15,342 nt of DNA from Roseovarius sp. (GTDB lineage Bacteria; Pseudomonadota; Alphaproteobacteria; Rhodobacterales; Rhodobacteraceae). Made by a program: the position numbers and the translations under genes. Positions 7,832 to 14,380 of this stretch are shown piece by piece. The stretch is taken from contig JAASSQ010000045.1 in assembly GCA_021767845.1 (NCBI GenBank), positions 1 through 15,342 on the forward strand, given 5' to 3'. Within the stretch, counting starts at the first letter, position 1; every line of letters begins with the position of its first letter. The notes under the pieces are model-generated. The model was given only the letters and a program-made list of their open reading frames with translations, was not told the DNA's origin and ran no database searches.

Positions 7832-8545
7832 TCATCGCCGTTTCAGAAACCGGCCCAGAAGACGGTGTAGCCACGGCCCGCGCCGCTCGGCGGCACCGAC
7901 CCTTTCGACGACCCGAGCCTGCGGCGCGATATAGGGGGCCTCGGGGTGCGAGGGGGAGGGCACGAAGCCGTGTTCGGCGAATTTCGCAAGCCATGCCTCG
8001 GTCGGCAGGATGTTGAAATGCGTGGGCTCGTCGAAATCGTCGGGTGACGACGAGAACAGAATTCGGTCCGCGCTGTCGCAGAGGTTCCTGACGGCCGTAT
8101 CGGCCATTTCCGGGGGCAGGTGCTCCAGCACTTCGATACAGATCGTCAGATCGTATTTCTCGCCGCCCGCGAGGCGCGGGATCGGTTCGGTGATCGGGTG
8201 CACGAACAGCCGGTCCTTCATGTCGGCGCGGGCTTGCCCGATCGCGTAGGGCGAGATGTCGAACCCGTAGGCATCGACGCCAAGATCGACCAGGGCTTCG
8301 GTCAGCAGCCCGAAAGCGCAGCCGACATCGGCCACGGTGCGCGGCTCGTGCGTTTTCTTGATCTTGCGGGCCACGTTGCGGAAGAAGGTGAGCCACGGTT
8401 CCTTGCGGCCGTATTCCACCGTGCCGTCCCCGCTGCACCCGTCCTTGTAATAGGATGCATCGTATAGTTTCTCGGGGGCCGTGCGGGCCAGTTCAACGGC
8501 AGCCGTTTCGCGGCGCGGCGTCGGCTTGGAGGGAGTATGCGCCAT
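7832..8545 (-). CDS. SAM-dependent class I methyltransferase, probably acting on a glycan
   Basis: This is predicted to methylate a sugar or glycan chain with S-adenosylmethionine. Motif I is VADVGCAFG (about 71-79), the acidic ribose-binding residue is in YGFDIS (Asp96), and motif IV appears as CIEVLEHLP (136-144), the pattern of Methyltransf_11/23 enzymes. The HFNILPTEAWLAKFAEHGF segment (about 176-194) resembles the H-x-N...W...GF block of methyltransferases in polysaccharide clusters. There is no signal peptide or membrane helix, and the C-terminus is basic (LLGRFLKRR). The ATG directly follows the TGA of the RgpF-type gene with no bases between, which indicates translational coupling and a shared mRNA. 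It converges on the plus-strand glycosyltransferase with 21 bases between stop codons. The methylated atom and acceptor are not predictable. Confidence 0.88.
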   Translation of the reverse strand: MAHTPSKPTPRRETAAVELARTAPEKLYDASYYKDGCSGDGTVEYGRKEPWLTFFRNVARKIKKTHEPRTVADVGCAFGLLTEALVDLGVDAYGFDISPYAIGQARADMKDRLFVHPITEPIPRLAGGEKYDLTICIEVLEHLPPEMADTAVRNLCDSADRILFSSSPDDFDEPTHFNILPTEAWLAKFAEHGFVPSPSHPEAPYIAPQARVVERVGAAERRGPWLHRLLGRFLKRR

Positions 8546-9745
8546 TCAGGAGTCCGGGTCCGTCTCAAGATGTTGGCCTTTCGACGCGCGCAGCGCCTTG
8601 GCCTCTTTTGCCGCCTGCCGGCCCATCGGGCCGTCCAGCGTGTCGAGAAAGGCAAGCATCGTGTCCGAGCCTTCCCGCGATAACCAAAGTGGGGATTTCT
8701 TCACGAATTGAAACCCCCGCCGGGGAATCGTGTAGGTCGGCAGGGCATAGCCGATCGCCTGACGCGCCACGGCCGTGAGAACGAGCTGGATCCGGTCGCG
8801 GCGTCCGTCTTTCGTCAGGGGATCGGTTTTCAGAACTTGTCGGCGCACCCGGCGCAGGCGATGGTCCTCGGGCAGGACGATATTGTGCGCCAAGCTATCG
8901 AGCTCGGTATCGTCCAGGGCCTCGATTTCCTTGTCGAGACCGAAGACCGGGCAGGTCGCCGCGTGACTGTAGCCCAGCTTCTGGATCATCTGCGTCAGAC
9001 CGATTTCACCGCGGCGGACGATCTTCTTCTTGTTGTCGCTGAGCTTGAAGCGCGTCCAGAACTCAAGGAACGCCGGATCGCGCAGGATCCGCGGGCCGAT
9101 GGCCAGTGCGTAGGACGCGTAGTGGTGGTTGCGGTGGTCGATCGTGTAATTCCAGGTCAGGTCGCGGAATTTCTCGGCGTCGATCCTCTTGATCCCGTAA
9201 TTCGAGGTCGCGGCGCCGAAATCAACATTAAGCGCCCGCACCTCGTGGAACCAGGTTTCAGGGGCGTCAACGATCCAGACCGAGTCGTTGAGGATGAAAA
9301 GCCGGTCGAGATTTTCCAGCTTGTCGGCAAGGTAAAGCACACCGTCGCGGTAGCCGCCGAAGTCATAGCCGATATTGGGGCGCTCCATGATGCGCCAGGC
9401 GTAGCCGGTCAATGTTTCGCGGTCGGCATCCGTCAGCGGCAGGTTCGAAATGACCAGCGGGGCGATGCCTTCGTCGATCATCTGCTGCAGGGCCGCCAAG
9501 TGCGAGGGCATCACGCCGTCGGCCGGGAAAACAAGGTAGATGGCGATTTCGGCCCTTGCGGGCTGGCGGCCCTCGGTCACCGTGGCCTGGTGCGCGTGAA
9601 CCTTGTCATAGCGGTTCCGCTTGAAGATGTCCTCGTGGATGCTGCCTGGAAGGCCCGCCAGCTTCTGCCCAAGGCGCCGGGCCTCACGTTTCAGTTTCCA
9701 CAAAGGTATGCGCATCCGGTAATCTCGCTGTTGGGCAATCGCCAT
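8546..9745 (-). CDS. RgpF-type rhamnan synthesis protein (putative glycosyltransferase)
   Basis: This belongs to the rhamnan synthesis F family, whose members take part in building rhamnose-containing surface polysaccharides. The family signature RPNIGYDFGGYRDG (about residues 122-135) and FILNDSVW (150-157) are clear. SNYGIKR (about 181-187) and RGEIGLTQMIQKLGY (about 245-259) also fit the family layout. The protein has 399 residues, no signal peptide and a strongly basic N-terminus. The start is taken at ATG 9745. A second in-frame ATG at 9715 (MRIPLWKLKREARR) is about equally plausible, since neither has a strong ribosome binding site. The stop TGA abuts the methyltransferase ATG. The gene is 125 bases downstream of an LptE-like lipoprotein gene, with a promoter-like sequence in that gap. 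Rhamnose specificity is inferred from the family and not shown here. Confidence 0.88.
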   Translation of the reverse strand: MAIAQQRDYRMRIPLWKLKREARRLGQKLAGLPGSIHEDIFKRNRYDKVHAHQATVTEGRQPARAEIAIYLVFPADGVMPSHLAALQQMIDEGIAPLVISNLPLTDADRETLTGYAWRIMERPNIGYDFGGYRDGVLYLADKLENLDRLFILNDSVWIVDAPETWFHEVRALNVDFGAATSNYGIKRIDAEKFRDLTWNYTIDHRNHHYASYALAIGPRILRDPAFLEFWTRFKLSDNKKKIVRRGEIGLTQMIQKLGYSHAATCPVFGLDKEIEALDDTELDSLAHNIVLPEDHRLRRVRRQVLKTDPLTKDGRRDRIQLVLTAVARQAIGYALPTYTIPRRGFQFVKKSPLWLSREGSDTMLAFLDTLDGPMGRQAAKEAKALRASKGQHLETDPDS

Positions 9746-9801
9746 GACTGGCCGTGCGTCTCACGCTCCATGCCGCCTGGCTGCACCGAGGTTTCCGCAG
9801 T

Positions 9802-9833
9802 GCTTGTTAGACAAGCGGGCACAGGGATTGCAA
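9802..9833 (-). promoter_or_regulatory. Candidate promoter overlapped by a perfect inverted repeat, upstream of the RgpF-type gene
   Basis: On the minus strand, TTGCAA (9833-9828) and TCTAAC (9811-9806) are separated by 16 bases. Each matches four of six bases of the sigma-70 -35 and -10 consensus. The perfect inverted repeat GCTTGT-TAG-ACAAGC (9802-9816) covers the -10 element. A start near 9799 would leave a leader of about 54 bases before ATG 9745. The repeat is not followed by a T-run on either strand, so it is more like an operator or leader hairpin than a terminator. Confidence 0.4.
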
Positions 9834-9870
9834 GGCGGGAAAGCGGGCCTTGGGACGGCGGTGGATCGGC

Positions 9871-10374
9871 TCAATCAGGGGCGGCCGCAATTTCCTGGCT
9901 GCGCATCGCCAGCCGCGCGACGAACCTGTCGGCGAGGATCTTGACCACCCGCTCGGTCGCGTCGCGTTCCTGCGGCAGACGCAGATCGCCCTCGTCGGTG
10001 AAGCTGGTGAAGGTCTCGATCTCGTCGGTCATCAAGGTCTCTTGCGTTTGCATGTCGATCACCTCGAATCTGAGATCGCCGCGCACCTGACGACGTGGCA
10101 CGCCGCGCAGCGGCACACCCGTGGACCGGGTGCGCACCCGGTATTTCACGAGGTATTTCGGGTTGGCGGCGGCCGGAAGACGGGCCTCGACCTCTTGAAG
10201 GAACTGGTATTCCTCGCGTTTCCGGGGATCCTCCAGCCGGATCTGGTCCAGCACGCCGCGCGCCGTGGAGCTTTCGCCGTAGACCGGGGCGAACCCGCAG
10301 GCCGGCAGGAGGCAGAACAGCCCGGCGGCGGCAAGGGCGCGGCGGCGTGTGACAGGGCGGGCGTTTCGTGTCAT
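9871..10374 (-). CDS. lptE: LptE-like LPS-assembly lipoprotein
   Basis: LptE is the outer-membrane lipoprotein that plugs LptD and helps insert lipopolysaccharide. The 167-residue protein begins with a basic, arginine-rich stretch and a short hydrophobic segment ending in the lipobox LPAC, so Cys26 would be lipidated. The mature N-terminus, CGFAPVYG, is the typical start of alphaproteobacterial LptE. The C-terminal ERDATERVVKILADRFVARL (about 137-156) matches the usual end of that family. The RRRALAAAG stretch before the hydrophobic segment looks Tat-like, but such runs are common in this family. In most alphaproteobacteria lptE sits between leuS and holA; neither is here, as the neighbours are glycan-synthesis genes. 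This may therefore be a second, cluster-specific copy or the only copy relocated, which one window cannot decide. No strong ribosome binding site is seen. Confidence 0.78.
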   Translation of the reverse strand: MTRNARPVTRRRALAAAGLFCLLPACGFAPVYGESSTARGVLDQIRLEDPRKREEYQFLQEVEARLPAAANPKYLVKYRVRTRSTGVPLRGVPRRQVRGDLRFEVIDMQTQETLMTDEIETFTSFTDEGDLRLPQERDATERVVKILADRFVARLAMRSQEIAAAPD

Positions 10375-10460
10375 GGGCTGCTTCGGTCGGGGCGTATGTG
10401 GGTTTCCTCCGATACCTTGCAGATAAACGGCGGCTTGTAAATTTGCTTGTCATGCGGGGC

Positions 10461-11324
10461 TCAAGGCGCCGGGGCGGTGCGCAGCGCGCTGAGCACGCCG
10501 CGCAGAAAGGCCGCCTGCTTGGCGCGTTTTCGTGCCGACAACAGCGTCAGGGGCGAGACGAGCTGCAGCAGCGCCGAGACAAGCGCCTTGCGCCCGGCGC
10601 CGGGCAGATCGTGCTTGCGGGCGGCATAGACCCGGGAACGGCCCATGTGGAAGGCCTTGAACGCGGCCGAGGCGGGCGAGCGCACGGTCGAGTTTCCGGC
10701 GTCGTGGGTGACACGGGCGGCGCGCACGAACATCAGCGGGCCGTAGGCCGTGGCGAGGCGCAGGGAGAGGTCGTCATCCTCGTGATAAAGGAAAATCGCC
10801 TCGTCGAAGCCGCTTACGGCCTCGAAGGCCGCGCGCCGCACGAAGAGCGCCGCGCCGGTCAGGATCGGCACTTCGCGGTCGGCGGCGGGCCAGCCGGGGG
10901 AAAGCCGCCGGGACTTGGGCAGAAGCACGCTGCCGCGTTTGAAGTAGGGGTGGCCGCGCCCGTCGGTGATGGCGGGGTTGAAGGCGGAAGCCACGGGGTA
11001 TGCATCGGCTGCGGCGATGAGCGCCTCGAGCGCTCCGGCGTCAAGCCGCGCATCGGGGTTCAGGAACAGGATGAATTCCGTATCGGCTGACGCGGCCCCG
11101 ATGTTGCACGCCGCACCGAAGCCGAGGTTTTCGTCGTTGCGGACCAGCCGGGCGCCCCGCACACGGGCCAGATCGGCCAAAGCGGCCGCATCGGCCGAGG
11201 CATTGTCCACGATCGTCACCGGTGTTCCGGCCGGCACCGAGGCCAGCATGTCGGGCAGCACGGCCATGCTGTTATGCGCGACCGTCACAACGGTGACGCG
11301 ATCTTGGGGAGCGGGAATTGACAT
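10461..11324 (-). CDS. Family 2 glycosyltransferase, rhamnosyltransferase-like (WbbL/RfbF type)
   Basis: This is predicted to transfer a sugar, possibly rhamnose, to a growing surface glycan in the cytoplasm. The GT-A fold is clear: VTVVTVAHNS (about 10-19), VTIVDNASAD (36-45), NDENLGFGAACNIG (63-76), the DxD-equivalent LFLNPDARLD (87-96), GAALFVRRAAFEAVSGFDE (157-175) and the catalytic-base region LYHEDDDLSLRL (179-190). The 287-residue length suits a single-domain enzyme. The start is taken at ATG 11324, placed just before the first beta strand. The frame is open far upstream to 12119, but that part lies antisense to the zinc deacylase and has no family character. The gene leads the minus-strand group, 86 bases before the LptE-like gene. 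It is divergent from the deacylase. Confidence 0.9.
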   Translation of the reverse strand: MSIPAPQDRVTVVTVAHNSMAVLPDMLASVPAGTPVTIVDNASADAAALADLARVRGARLVRNDENLGFGAACNIGAASADTEFILFLNPDARLDAGALEALIAAADAYPVASAFNPAITDGRGHPYFKRGSVLLPKSRRLSPGWPAADREVPILTGAALFVRRAAFEAVSGFDEAIFLYHEDDDLSLRLATAYGPLMFVRAARVTHDAGNSTVRSPASAAFKAFHMGRSRVYAARKHDLPGAGRKALVSALLQLVSPLTLLSARKRAKQAAFLRGVLSALRTAPAP

Positions 11325-11424
11325 CTGGGGTGGAAACCAGCCTTTTGACGGTCGAAACGGGACGCTGAGCGCGTCAATAACAACTGCGCCGCACCGGGGA
11401 AAGGTTGCATGGCGCGGAGAAGGC

Positions 11425-11431
11425 GGAAAGG
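11425..11431 (+). promoter_or_regulatory. Ribosome binding site favouring ATG 11439 of the deacylase
   Basis: GGAAAGG lies seven bases before ATG 11439, a better spacing than the AAGG (11401-11404) only four bases before the alternative ATG 11409. The shorter start also drops an odd MARRRRKGTG extension. Confidence 0.5.
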
Positions 11432-11438
11432 CACGGGC

Positions 11439-12476
11439 ATGGCCAAGCGCAAACCATTCGAAATCGCGGGGATGAGCATCGCCCCCGGCACGCGGCGCAC
11501 CGTGGATGTGCCTGTCAGCTGGCTGGCCGATCACACCCCCGTGCACCTGTCGGTGCACGTGGTGCACGGGCGCAAGCCGGGGCCGGTGATCTTCGTGTCC
11601 GCCGCGGTGCATGGCGACGAGGTGATCGGCGTGGAGATCGTGCGCCGCCTGCTGCAATCGAAGGCGGTCACGACGGGCATGGCCGGCACGCTTCTGGCGG
11701 TGCCGATCGTCAACACCTTCGGGTTTCTCAATCACTCCCGCTACCTGCCGGACCGGCGCGACCTGAACCGGTGCTTTCCGGGGCATCCGACCGGGTCGAT
11801 GGCGTCGCGGCTGGCGCATATCTTCATGACCGAGGTGGTCCAGCGGTCGGACCTCGGGATCGACCTGCATTCGGCGGCGATCCGGCGCACGAACCTGCCC
11901 CAGTTGCGACTGACCTCGGGGAACAAGCGGCTGCGCGGGCTGGCTGATGTCTTCGCCGCGCCGGTGGTGATGACCTCGAACCTGCGCGACGGCTCGCTGA
12001 GGATGGCGGCCGAGGGCGCCGGCGTGGACGTTCTGCTGTACGAGGGGGGCGAGGGGCTGCGCTTTGACGAACTGGCCGCGCAGTCGGGCGTGGCGGGCAT
12101 CCTGCGGGTCATGAACCACCTTGGAATGATCGGCAAGAAAGGCGTGCCGCGCAAACGGGCCGAGCCGCTCTATTGCGGGGACTCAAGCTGGTATCGCGCC
12201 CCGGCGGGCGGGCTGTTCCGGGGCTACCAGGCGATCGGGGACACGGTGCAGCCGGGCATGGTGATGGGCGCGATCGCGGACCCGTTCGGCGAGTTCGAGG
12301 CCGAGGTCGTCTCGGACCGGACCGGCATCATCATCGGACGCACGAACATGCCGGTCGTTTACGAAGGCGACGCGCTGTTCCACGTGGCCGAGGCCGCCCG
12401 CGACGACGAGGTGATGGAGGACATGAGCCTGCACCTGACCACGGCCCCGATGTTCGACGAGGACGAGATCATCTAG
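11439..12476 (+). CDS. Succinylglutamate desuccinylase/aspartoacylase (AstE/AspA) family zinc deacylase
   Basis: This is predicted to hydrolyse an amide bond in an N-acyl amino acid or similar small molecule, using one zinc ion. The metal ligands are visible as HGDE (His58, Glu61) and IDLHSA (His144). RDLNRCFPG (107-115) is the substrate-carboxylate-binding segment of the family, and the late YEGGEG (201-206) supplies candidate catalytic glutamates. Residues about 225-325 form the C-terminal beta-rich part. The protein has 345 residues with ATG 11439, or 355 with ATG 11409, and is cytoplasmic. It is divergent from the glycosyltransferase and converges with the membrane-protein gene, with only 15 bases between stop codons, so it is probably a one-gene transcript. 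The substrate is unknown. It is unlikely to be AstE of the arginine succinyltransferase pathway because no ast genes surround it. Confidence 0.88.
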   Translation: MAKRKPFEIAGMSIAPGTRRTVDVPVSWLADHTPVHLSVHVVHGRKPGPVIFVSAAVHGDEVIGVEIVRRLLQSKAVTTGMAGTLLAVPIVNTFGFLNHSRYLPDRRDLNRCFPGHPTGSMASRLAHIFMTEVVQRSDLGIDLHSAAIRRTNLPQLRLTSGNKRLRGLADVFAAPVVMTSNLRDGSLRMAAEGAGVDVLLYEGGEGLRFDELAAQSGVAGILRVMNHLGMIGKKGVPRKRAEPLYCGDSSWYRAPAGGLFRGYQAIGDTVQPGMVMGAIADPFGEFEAEVVSDRTGIIIGRTNMPVVYEGDALFHVAEAARDDEVMEDMSLHLTTAPMFDEDEII

Positions 12477-12491
12477 ACGGGCGCGCTGCGT

Positions 12492-13166
12492 TCAGGCCGC
12501 GCGGACGAAGCGGTGCGCGTTCTGCGGCGCAAGGAAGATCGACAGGGTCAGAAGGCTGAAGATCAGCTCGTAGGTTTCCCATTTGCGTGGCAGATCGATC
12601 ACGCCGATCAGCAGGCTGGCCACCACAGCAACGATCGCGTGACGGATACCCGGCACCGGCACCATCAGCGCATCGGCGATCCGGGCGATGAAGCCGACAC
12701 GCGGGTAGAGCGGCGGCAGCACCACGAGATACAGCAGAACCACGACCGTCAGGACGTTGCCGAATAGCGTTTTCGCAAGCTGTTCATCCCCGACCATCAG
12801 GTTGTGAAGGTTGGTTTCGCCCTGAACGTTGTGTTCCGCGAAATAGCCGGTGGTTTCCCAGCCGAAGATCCGCTGCCCCCACGAGATTTCCTCGCCCGCG
12901 CCGAAGATGAAGAGCAGCGCGTAGAACCCCAGCAGCAGGGCGCCGGCAACGCGCCGGGCCGCGGCGGCGCCGATCGCCTGCCACATCAGCGCGAAGCTGG
13001 AAAACAGCAGGAACAGCGCGGTTCCGTATTCCACCGGCCCGTCCTCGACCGCGAAGCCGCTGTTGTACTGCTCGGAAAACCCGAGCACCGCATAGGCCAG
13101 CGTGAACAGGAGCGTTGCATTGACGATCCCCAGAAGGACCTGATCGACGAGGTTGAGACTGCGCAT
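12492..13166 (-). CDS. Polytopic membrane protein of unknown function with conserved GEEISWGQRIFGWET motif
   Basis: I cannot assign a function. The 224-residue protein has about six hydrophobic segments (roughly 10-30, 46-66, 72-90, 133-152, 175-193, 200-214). Between the third and fourth lies an unusual non-hydrophobic stretch: GEEISWGQRIFGWET (91-105) followed by NVQGETNLHNL (113-123). I recall this pair of motifs from uncharacterised bacterial membrane proteins. The cluster of Glu, Gln, His, Asn and Trp next to membrane helices is the kind of pattern seen in enzyme or metal sites, but that is inference. The start at ATG 13166 has AAGG upstream. The frame is open to 13418, but the extension runs through the rpsU terminator and into the end of rpsU, so it is rejected. 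The gene lies downstream of rpsU on the same strand, past its terminator. Confidence 0.82.
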   Translation of the reverse strand: MRSLNLVDQVLLGIVNATLLFTLAYAVLGFSEQYNSGFAVEDGPVEYGTALFLLFSSFALMWQAIGAAAARRVAGALLLGFYALLFIFGAGEEISWGQRIFGWETTGYFAEHNVQGETNLHNLMVGDEQLAKTLFGNVLTVVVLLYLVVLPPLYPRVGFIARIADALMVPVPGIRHAIVAVVASLLIGVIDLPRKWETYELIFSLLTLSIFLAPQNAHRFVRAA

Positions 13167-13277
13167 GAGCCCGCCTTGATCTTGCAGTTGGAATTGCGCG
13201 GTGAGGTAGCCGAACGGCCCGCACCGGACAAGAGAAATCGGAAAACAAAGGCGAAAACCGGCCGCCGGACATGACAA

Positions 13278-13302
13278 ACCCCCGAAGCGGCTGCCCGGGG
13301 GT
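13278..13302 (-). terminator. Intrinsic-terminator-like hairpin after rpsU
   Basis: ACCCCCG and CGGGGGT form a perfect 7-bp stem around an 11-base loop. On the minus strand the stem runs into TTTGTC, so the T-run is short. It sits about 36 bases past the rpsU stop codon, the expected place. Confidence 0.65.
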
Positions 13303-13338
13303 CGTCTGAACTTGTGTCGCGTCTGGCTTGCAGCGGCC

Positions 13339-13545
13339 TCAGAGAAGACCTTCGCGTTGGGCTTTCTTGCGCGCCAGTTTGCGGGCGCGGCGGATTGCCT
13401 CGGCTTTTTCGCGTGCACGCTTCTCGGAGGGTTTCTCGAAATGCTGCCGAAGCTTCATTTCGCGGAAAACGCCTTCGCGCTGCAGCTTTTTCTTCAAGGC
13501 GCGGAGCGCCTGATCGACATTGTTGTCGCGAACACTAACCTGCAT
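13339..13545 (-). CDS. rpsU: 30S ribosomal protein S21
   Basis: S21 is a small, very basic protein of the 30S subunit that helps mRNA binding during initiation. The 68-residue sequence is unmistakable: MQVSVRDNNVDQALRALKKK at the N-terminus, FREMKLRQHFEKPSEKR in the middle, and a lysine/arginine-rich helical tail (RRARKLARKKAQREG). Its length is normal for Alphaproteobacteria. A purine-rich AAAGGTGG lies about 10 bases before ATG 13545. A terminator hairpin follows the gene. It is divergent from the COQ9 family gene, a neighbourhood I associate with Rhodobacteraceae. Confidence 0.97.
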   Translation of the reverse strand: MQVSVRDNNVDQALRALKKKLQREGVFREMKLRQHFEKPSEKRAREKAEAIRRARKLARKKAQREGLL

Positions 13546-13558
13546 GTGGTGTCACCAC
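13546..13558 (-). repeat. Short perfect inverted repeat directly before the rpsU start codon
   Basis: GTGGTG-T-CACCAC lies immediately upstream of the rpsU ATG and overlaps the spacer after its Shine-Dalgarno. In RNA it could form a 4-bp GUGG/CCAC hairpin with a five-base loop. It may be chance or part of translational control. Confidence 0.35.
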
Positions 13559-13644
13559 CTTTCCAAGCTGAAGTTACGTTACTTTGCAGGAAGTGGCCGT
13601 ATAGCAAAGCGCCATTCTTTTGTCTAGGGTGGCGCGCAACGAAC

Positions 13645-13649
13645 GGAGG
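13645..13649 (+). promoter_or_regulatory. Shine-Dalgarno fixing the start of the COQ9 family gene
   Basis: GGAGG lies six bases before ATG 13656. The frame is open upstream to a TTG at 13620, but that would place this site inside the gene. Confidence 0.8.
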
Positions 13650-13655
13650 CGAGCG

Positions 13656-14348
13656 ATGACCGACCCGGAGATCAAGGCAAAGCTGCTGGACGCGGCCAGG
13701 ATGCACGTGCCCTTCGACGGCTGGAGCGACGCCGCCTTCCAGGCCGCGATTCGCGATACGGGCATCGACCCCGGCGTGGCCCGCGCGGTCTGTCCGCGCG
13801 GGGCGGTCGATCTGGCGTTGGCCTATCACGAAGAGGGCGACGAGCTGATGATCGAGCGCCTGACCACCGAGGATCTGAGCCGGATGCGGTTCCGCGACCG
13901 GGTGGCCGCCGCCGTGCGATACCGGTTGGAAGCCTGCGACGACAAGGAGCTGGTGCGCCGGGGCGTGACGCTGTTCTCGCTGCCCAACTACGCGCCGGAC
14001 GGGGCAAAGGCCATCTGGAACACCTGCGACAAGATCTGGACGGCGCTTGGCGACACGTCGGACGACGTGAACTGGTATACCAAGCGCGCGACACTTTCGG
14101 GCGTTTACAGCGCCACGGTGCTTTATTGGCTGGGCGATGACAGCCCTGGCCACGAGGCGACCTGGGGCTTTCTCGACCGCCGGATCGACGATGTGATGCG
14201 GTTCGAAAAGTTCAAGGCGCAGGTGCGCGACAACAAGCTGCTAAGCGGTCTGGTGGCGGGGCCGATGAAGGTTCTGGGCAAGGTGCGCGCGCCCCGGCCC
14301 GACCGGCATCAGGCCGGCATGCCCGGCCGCTGGAGCCGGCAGGGTTGA
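13656..14348 (+). CDS. COQ9 family protein (ubiquinone biosynthesis)
   Basis: COQ9 proteins bind isoprenoid lipids and, in mitochondria, present the ubiquinone precursor to the COQ7 hydroxylase. The bacterial members are thought to act likewise at the inner membrane. The fold is a TetR-like helical bundle without the DNA-binding role. The hallmark DDVNWYTKRATLSGVYSATV (about 136-155) with LYWLGD after it is clear. GDTSDD, FRDRVAAAVRYRLE (79-92) and a C-terminal amphipathic segment (DDVMRFEKFKAQV, 168-180) also fit. The protein is 230 residues, the normal size, with no signal peptide or membrane helix. The start is fixed by GGAGG at 13645. It is followed after 32 bases by a quinone oxidoreductase on the same strand with its own good ribosome binding site, consistent with a small operon around quinone metabolism. 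Confidence 0.92.
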   Translation: MTDPEIKAKLLDAARMHVPFDGWSDAAFQAAIRDTGIDPGVARAVCPRGAVDLALAYHEEGDELMIERLTTEDLSRMRFRDRVAAAVRYRLEACDDKELVRRGVTLFSLPNYAPDGAKAIWNTCDKIWTALGDTSDDVNWYTKRATLSGVYSATVLYWLGDDSPGHEATWGFLDRRIDDVMRFEKFKAQVRDNKLLSGLVAGPMKVLGKVRAPRPDRHQAGMPGRWSRQG

Positions 14349-14367
14349 TCCACGAAGGCGCAGCGCG

Positions 14368-14373
14368 AAGGAG
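14368..14373 (+). promoter_or_regulatory. Shine-Dalgarno of the quinone oxidoreductase
   Basis: AAGGAG lies seven bases before ATG 14381, which fixes that start. A second in-frame ATG at 14393 is worse placed. Confidence 0.75.
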
Positions 14374-14380
14374 AGCGGAT

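Noticed and set aside
8708..10090. 460-codon open frame on the plus strand
   Set aside because: It runs antisense to the RgpF-type gene and the end of the LptE-like gene, both of which carry family signatures.
11345..11377. TTGACG / CGTCAA inverted pair between the divergent glycosyltransferase and deacylase genes
   Set aside because: Both arms look like -35 boxes, but neither has a -10 box at a workable spacing, so no promoter is called.
11325..12119. Upstream extension of the rhamnosyltransferase-like frame
   Set aside because: It is antisense to the zinc deacylase and lacks family character. ATG 11324 starts just before the first GT-A strand.
13167..13418. N-terminal extension of the membrane protein
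   Set aside because: It would pass through the rpsU terminator and into the end of rpsU. ATG 13166 gives a normal membrane-protein N-terminus.
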